From NCBI GenBank assembly GCA_934486635.1, contig CAKSPZ010000006.1:1-33587 (forward strand): a DNA stretch of 33,587 nt. The letters run 5' to 3'. Below, one piece after another: positions 31,854 through 33,587 of this stretch. Within the stretch, counting starts at the first letter, position 1. Each line of letters opens with the position of its first letter. The translations under genes and the position numbers were made by a program. The notes under the pieces are model-generated. The model was not told the origin of the DNA, searched no databases, and was given only the letters and a program-made list of their open reading frames with translations. The stretch comes from an uncultured Eubacteriales bacterium (GTDB lineage: Bacteria; Bacillota; Clostridia; Oscillospirales; Acutalibacteraceae).

Positions 31854-31882
31854 TTGACAATAATAAGAAATTATTGCATAAT
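31854..31882 (+). promoter_or_regulatory. SigA-type promoter of rsmD-coaD
   Basis: TTGACA (31854-31859) and CATAAT (31877-31882) are separated by 17 bases, 33 bases before the start of rsmD. Confidence 0.75.
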
Positions 31883-31914
31883 GTAGATGGAATTCGTTGG
31901 AGGATGTTGTATTT

Positions 31915-32493
31915 ATGAGGGTCATATCAGGAACTAAAAGAGGAAAAAAACTCGAAACTTTAAAAGGAGATAGCGTAAGACCAACTACTGATAAAGTAAA
32001 AGAGTCTATTTTTAACGCTATTCAATTTGATTTGCCTGATTGTAGTTTTTTAGATTTATTTGCAGGGTCAGGTCAGATGGGTATAGAGGCTTTAAGTAGA
32101 GGTGCGTCTCATGCTACTTTTATTGATAAGAATAGAAGTTCCATAGATATAATCAAAAAGAATTTAGCATCAACACAATTTTTTAATGATGCAACAGTTT
32201 TAAAGATGGATTCAATTTTGTTTTTAAAAAATCAAAAAGAAAAGTTTGATATAGTATTTTTAGATCCTCCGTATAAAGTAGGATTGTTACAAGAAGCATT
32301 AAGTTTAATAACAAATGTAATAAATGTAAATGGAAAAATTATTTGTGAACATCCTATAGATGAAAAGATTTCTAATCATACAAAACAATTAGACCTTATT
32401 AAAGAATATAAATACGGAAAAATAATGATTAGTATTTATAAATATAAGGATGTGGAAGATGATGAGTTTAGCAATATATCCAGGAAGTTTTGA
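31915..32493 (+). CDS. rsmD: 16S rRNA (guanine-966-N2) methyltransferase RsmD
   Basis: A 192-residue SAM-dependent methyltransferase acting on 16S rRNA G966. MRVISGTKRGKKLETL, RPTTDKVKESIFNAI, the SAM motif FLDLFAGSGQMGIEALSRGA and the catalytic FLDPPYKVG (an N6/N2-type DPPY motif) identify it. ATG 31915 follows GGAGG by eleven bases. Its end overlaps the coaD start by about 32 bases; the rsmD-coaD pairing is common in Firmicutes. Confidence 0.95.
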   Translation: MRVISGTKRGKKLETLKGDSVRPTTDKVKESIFNAIQFDLPDCSFLDLFAGSGQMGIEALSRGASHATFIDKNRSSIDIIKKNLASTQFFNDATVLKMDSILFLKNQKEKFDIVFLDPPYKVGLLQEALSLITNVINVNGKIICEHPIDEKISNHTKQLDLIKEYKYGKIMISIYKYKDVEDDEFSNISRKF

Positions 32494-32953
32494 TCCGGTT
32501 ACTAATGGACACATTGATATTATAAGAAAAGCTTTAAAAGTATTTGATAAATTAATTGTTGCAATTTGTGATAATAAAGATAAAAAGTGCATGTTTTCAA
32601 AAGAAAAAAGATATGAATTATTGAAATGTAGTTTATCAAGTTTTATTAATGTGGAAGTTGTACAAGTAGATGGTTTGTTAATTGAATATATGAAAACAAA
32701 AAATATTAATATTATAGTTAAAGGTTTACGTAGTGCAGCGGATTTTGAATATGAAAATAAAATGTTGCAAGTTAATAAAATTTTATCTAAGAATATCGAA
32801 ACAATTTTTTTTGCGGCAAGTCCGGATAATCAATGTATTAGCTCAAGTGCAGTAAAACAAATCTTGAATTTTAATGGTAATATTTCGGGCTTTGTACCGA
32901 ATTGTATATTAGAAAATATAAAAACAATTAAATTGATGGAGGAAATGCTATGA
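32462..32953 (+). CDS. coaD: Phosphopantetheine adenylyltransferase
   Basis: A 163-residue enzyme of coenzyme A synthesis that joins 4'-phosphopantetheine and ATP to form dephospho-CoA. LAIYPGSFDPVTNGHID holds the nucleotidyltransferase TxGH motif. IVKGLRSAADFEYENKM and the ISSSAVKQI segment complete the active site. Three in-frame ATGs (32450, 32459, 32462) are possible; 32462 gives the usual protein length, and AAGGA/GGAAG upstream suits 32459 or 32462. The stop overlaps the next start (ATGA). Confidence 0.96.
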   Translation: MSLAIYPGSFDPVTNGHIDIIRKALKVFDKLIVAICDNKDKKCMFSKEKRYELLKCSLSSFINVEVVQVDGLLIEYMKTKNINIIVKGLRSAADFEYENKMLQVNKILSKNIETIFFAASPDNQCISSSAVKQILNFNGNISGFVPNCILENIKTIKLMEEML

Positions 32954-33402
32954 GAGTAGAAGAAATATTAGAAGAATTTGAAGAAATGGTAAAGGATGCT
33001 TGGTCTTTACCGTTAAGTGGTGGAAAAGGATTTGTTAATGTTGAAAAAATTGGAGAATTAATTAATGAGATAAGATCAGAATTGCCCAATGAATTAACAC
33101 AAGCTAAAGCTATAATATCAGATAGATCACAAATTATAAGCGATGCTAAGAGTGAATCAGAACGTATAATATCTTTAGCAGAGGAAAAAGCAAAAGCAAT
33201 GGTTAATAGAGATGAAATAGTAAAACAAGCTACTGAAAAAGCTGAAAGTTTGATTTTGGAAGCGAAAGTTCAATCAAGAGATATGAAGAAGGCAGCTCAT
33301 GAATATGTTGATGATATAATGAAGCGTACAGATGATGTTTTAACAGGAACATTAGCAGAGGTAAGAAAAAACAGACAGAGTTTTAAAAATACACAGCAAT
33401 AA
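32950..33402 (+). CDS. Coiled-coil protein of unknown function downstream of coaD
   Basis: A 150-residue highly charged protein. It starts MRVEEILEEFEEMVKDAWSL, then a short glycine stretch (LSGGKGFVN), followed by a long predicted coiled coil from about residue 40 to 130. Repeats such as ISDAKSESERIISLAEEKA and ATEKAESLILEAKVQSRD resemble DivIVA-type and ATP-synthase-stalk-type helices. There is no signal or membrane segment. It is translationally coupled to coaD by a 4-base overlap. I do not assign a function; a cytoskeletal or division-related scaffold is possible but unproven. Confidence 0.72.
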   Translation: MRVEEILEEFEEMVKDAWSLPLSGGKGFVNVEKIGELINEIRSELPNELTQAKAIISDRSQIISDAKSESERIISLAEEKAKAMVNRDEIVKQATEKAESLILEAKVQSRDMKKAAHEYVDDIMKRTDDVLTGTLAEVRKNRQSFKNTQQ

Positions 33403-33419
33403 AAAGATTTTTATATGTT

Positions 33420-33462
33420 TTAACAGGAGACTAATTTTTGCAAAAGGTTAGTCTCCTGTTAA
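33420..33462 (+). terminator. First terminator of the rsmD-coaD operon
   Basis: A perfect 15-bp stem (33420-33434 with 33448-33462) has a 13-base loop. The tail is only moderately T-rich. Confidence 0.75.
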
Positions 33463-33493
33463 TTTACTTTCTCTAAAAAAGAGGATGTCAAAA

Positions 33494-33533
33494 AGGAGCG
33501 GCGCACTATGTAGTGCGCCGCTCCTATTTTTTT
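33494..33533 (+). terminator. Second, GC-rich terminator
   Basis: The almost uninterrupted palindrome 33494-33508/33511-33525 has a GCGGCGC core and is followed by ATTTTTTTG. It is much more GC-rich than the surroundings, like the hairpin at 1378-1419. Confidence 0.9.
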
Positions 33534-33565
33534 GATAATAAAATAACAGAAAAAAAGGAGAAAAA

Positions 33566-33587
33566 ATGAAAAAAGTAGTAAAAAAGA
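33566..33587 (+). CDS. Start of a gene cut by the window edge
   Basis: ATG at 33566 with AAGGAG five bases upstream opens a frame reading MKKVVKK, which then leaves the window. The Lys-rich start could be a signal peptide, but too little is present to name it. Confidence 0.5.

Overview
The window looks like a chromosome segment of a low-GC, spore-forming member of the Bacillota, probably class Clostridia. Coding sequence is very AT-rich and many genes start with TTG or GTG behind strong GGAGG-type ribosome binding sites. Two genes point to endospores: a sporulation sigma factor (sigG) and a spore photoproduct lyase-family protein. An L27 precursor with a cleavable N-terminus, next to its protease gene prp, also fits this phylum. 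I did not identify the species. No phage, insertion sequence or CRISPR array is visible, so most of the window is conserved housekeeping DNA.

Layout. 1-1365: tRNA-Ala, a hotdog thioesterase-like gene and a membrane-anchored flavodoxin-like gene. 1427-3835: sigG and tyrS on the minus strand, separated by a small unknown plus-strand ORF. The tyrS leader carries a terminator but no T-box. 4058-5161: rplU-prp-rpmA. 5212-8788: obg, mrnC and two tandem YitT-family membrane proteins. 8848-8967: a 39-residue Asn-rich ORF on the minus strand. 9110-11377: an rRNA m5C methyltransferase and a zinc-dependent phospholipase C-like protein. 11461-14923: a short surface-glycan cluster (phosphoglycosyl transferase, DegT aminotransferase, polymerase/ligase). 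14968-20135: glutamine-dependent nadE, a zinc-ribbon membrane protein, an ECF S component, an RlmD-type methyltransferase and a Nudix hydrolase. 20482-24947: TspO, a helical-bundle protein overlapping the photoproduct lyase gene, an esterase and a NagZ-like glycosidase. 24948-25656: a gene-poor stretch ending in tRNA-Leu(GAG) with an unusual structured trailer. 25715-29421: ylxM-ffh-rpsP-khpA-rimM-trmD. 29544-33402: an HPr-like gene, uvrC, then rsmD-coaD and a coiled-coil gene. A new gene begins at the right edge.

The genes work mainly in translation and RNA maturation: L21, L27, S16, Prp, Obg, Mini-III, RimM, TrmD, KhpA, RsmD, the m5C and m5U methyltransferases, TyrRS and two tRNAs. Others serve cofactor synthesis (NadE, CoaD), DNA repair (UvrC, photoproduct lyase) and the cell surface. 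The least explained items are the tyrS leader, the two-gene photoproduct-lyase operon whose enzyme seems to lack the usual hydrogen-donor cysteine, the tRNA-Leu trailer, and two very small ORFs with good ribosome binding sites.
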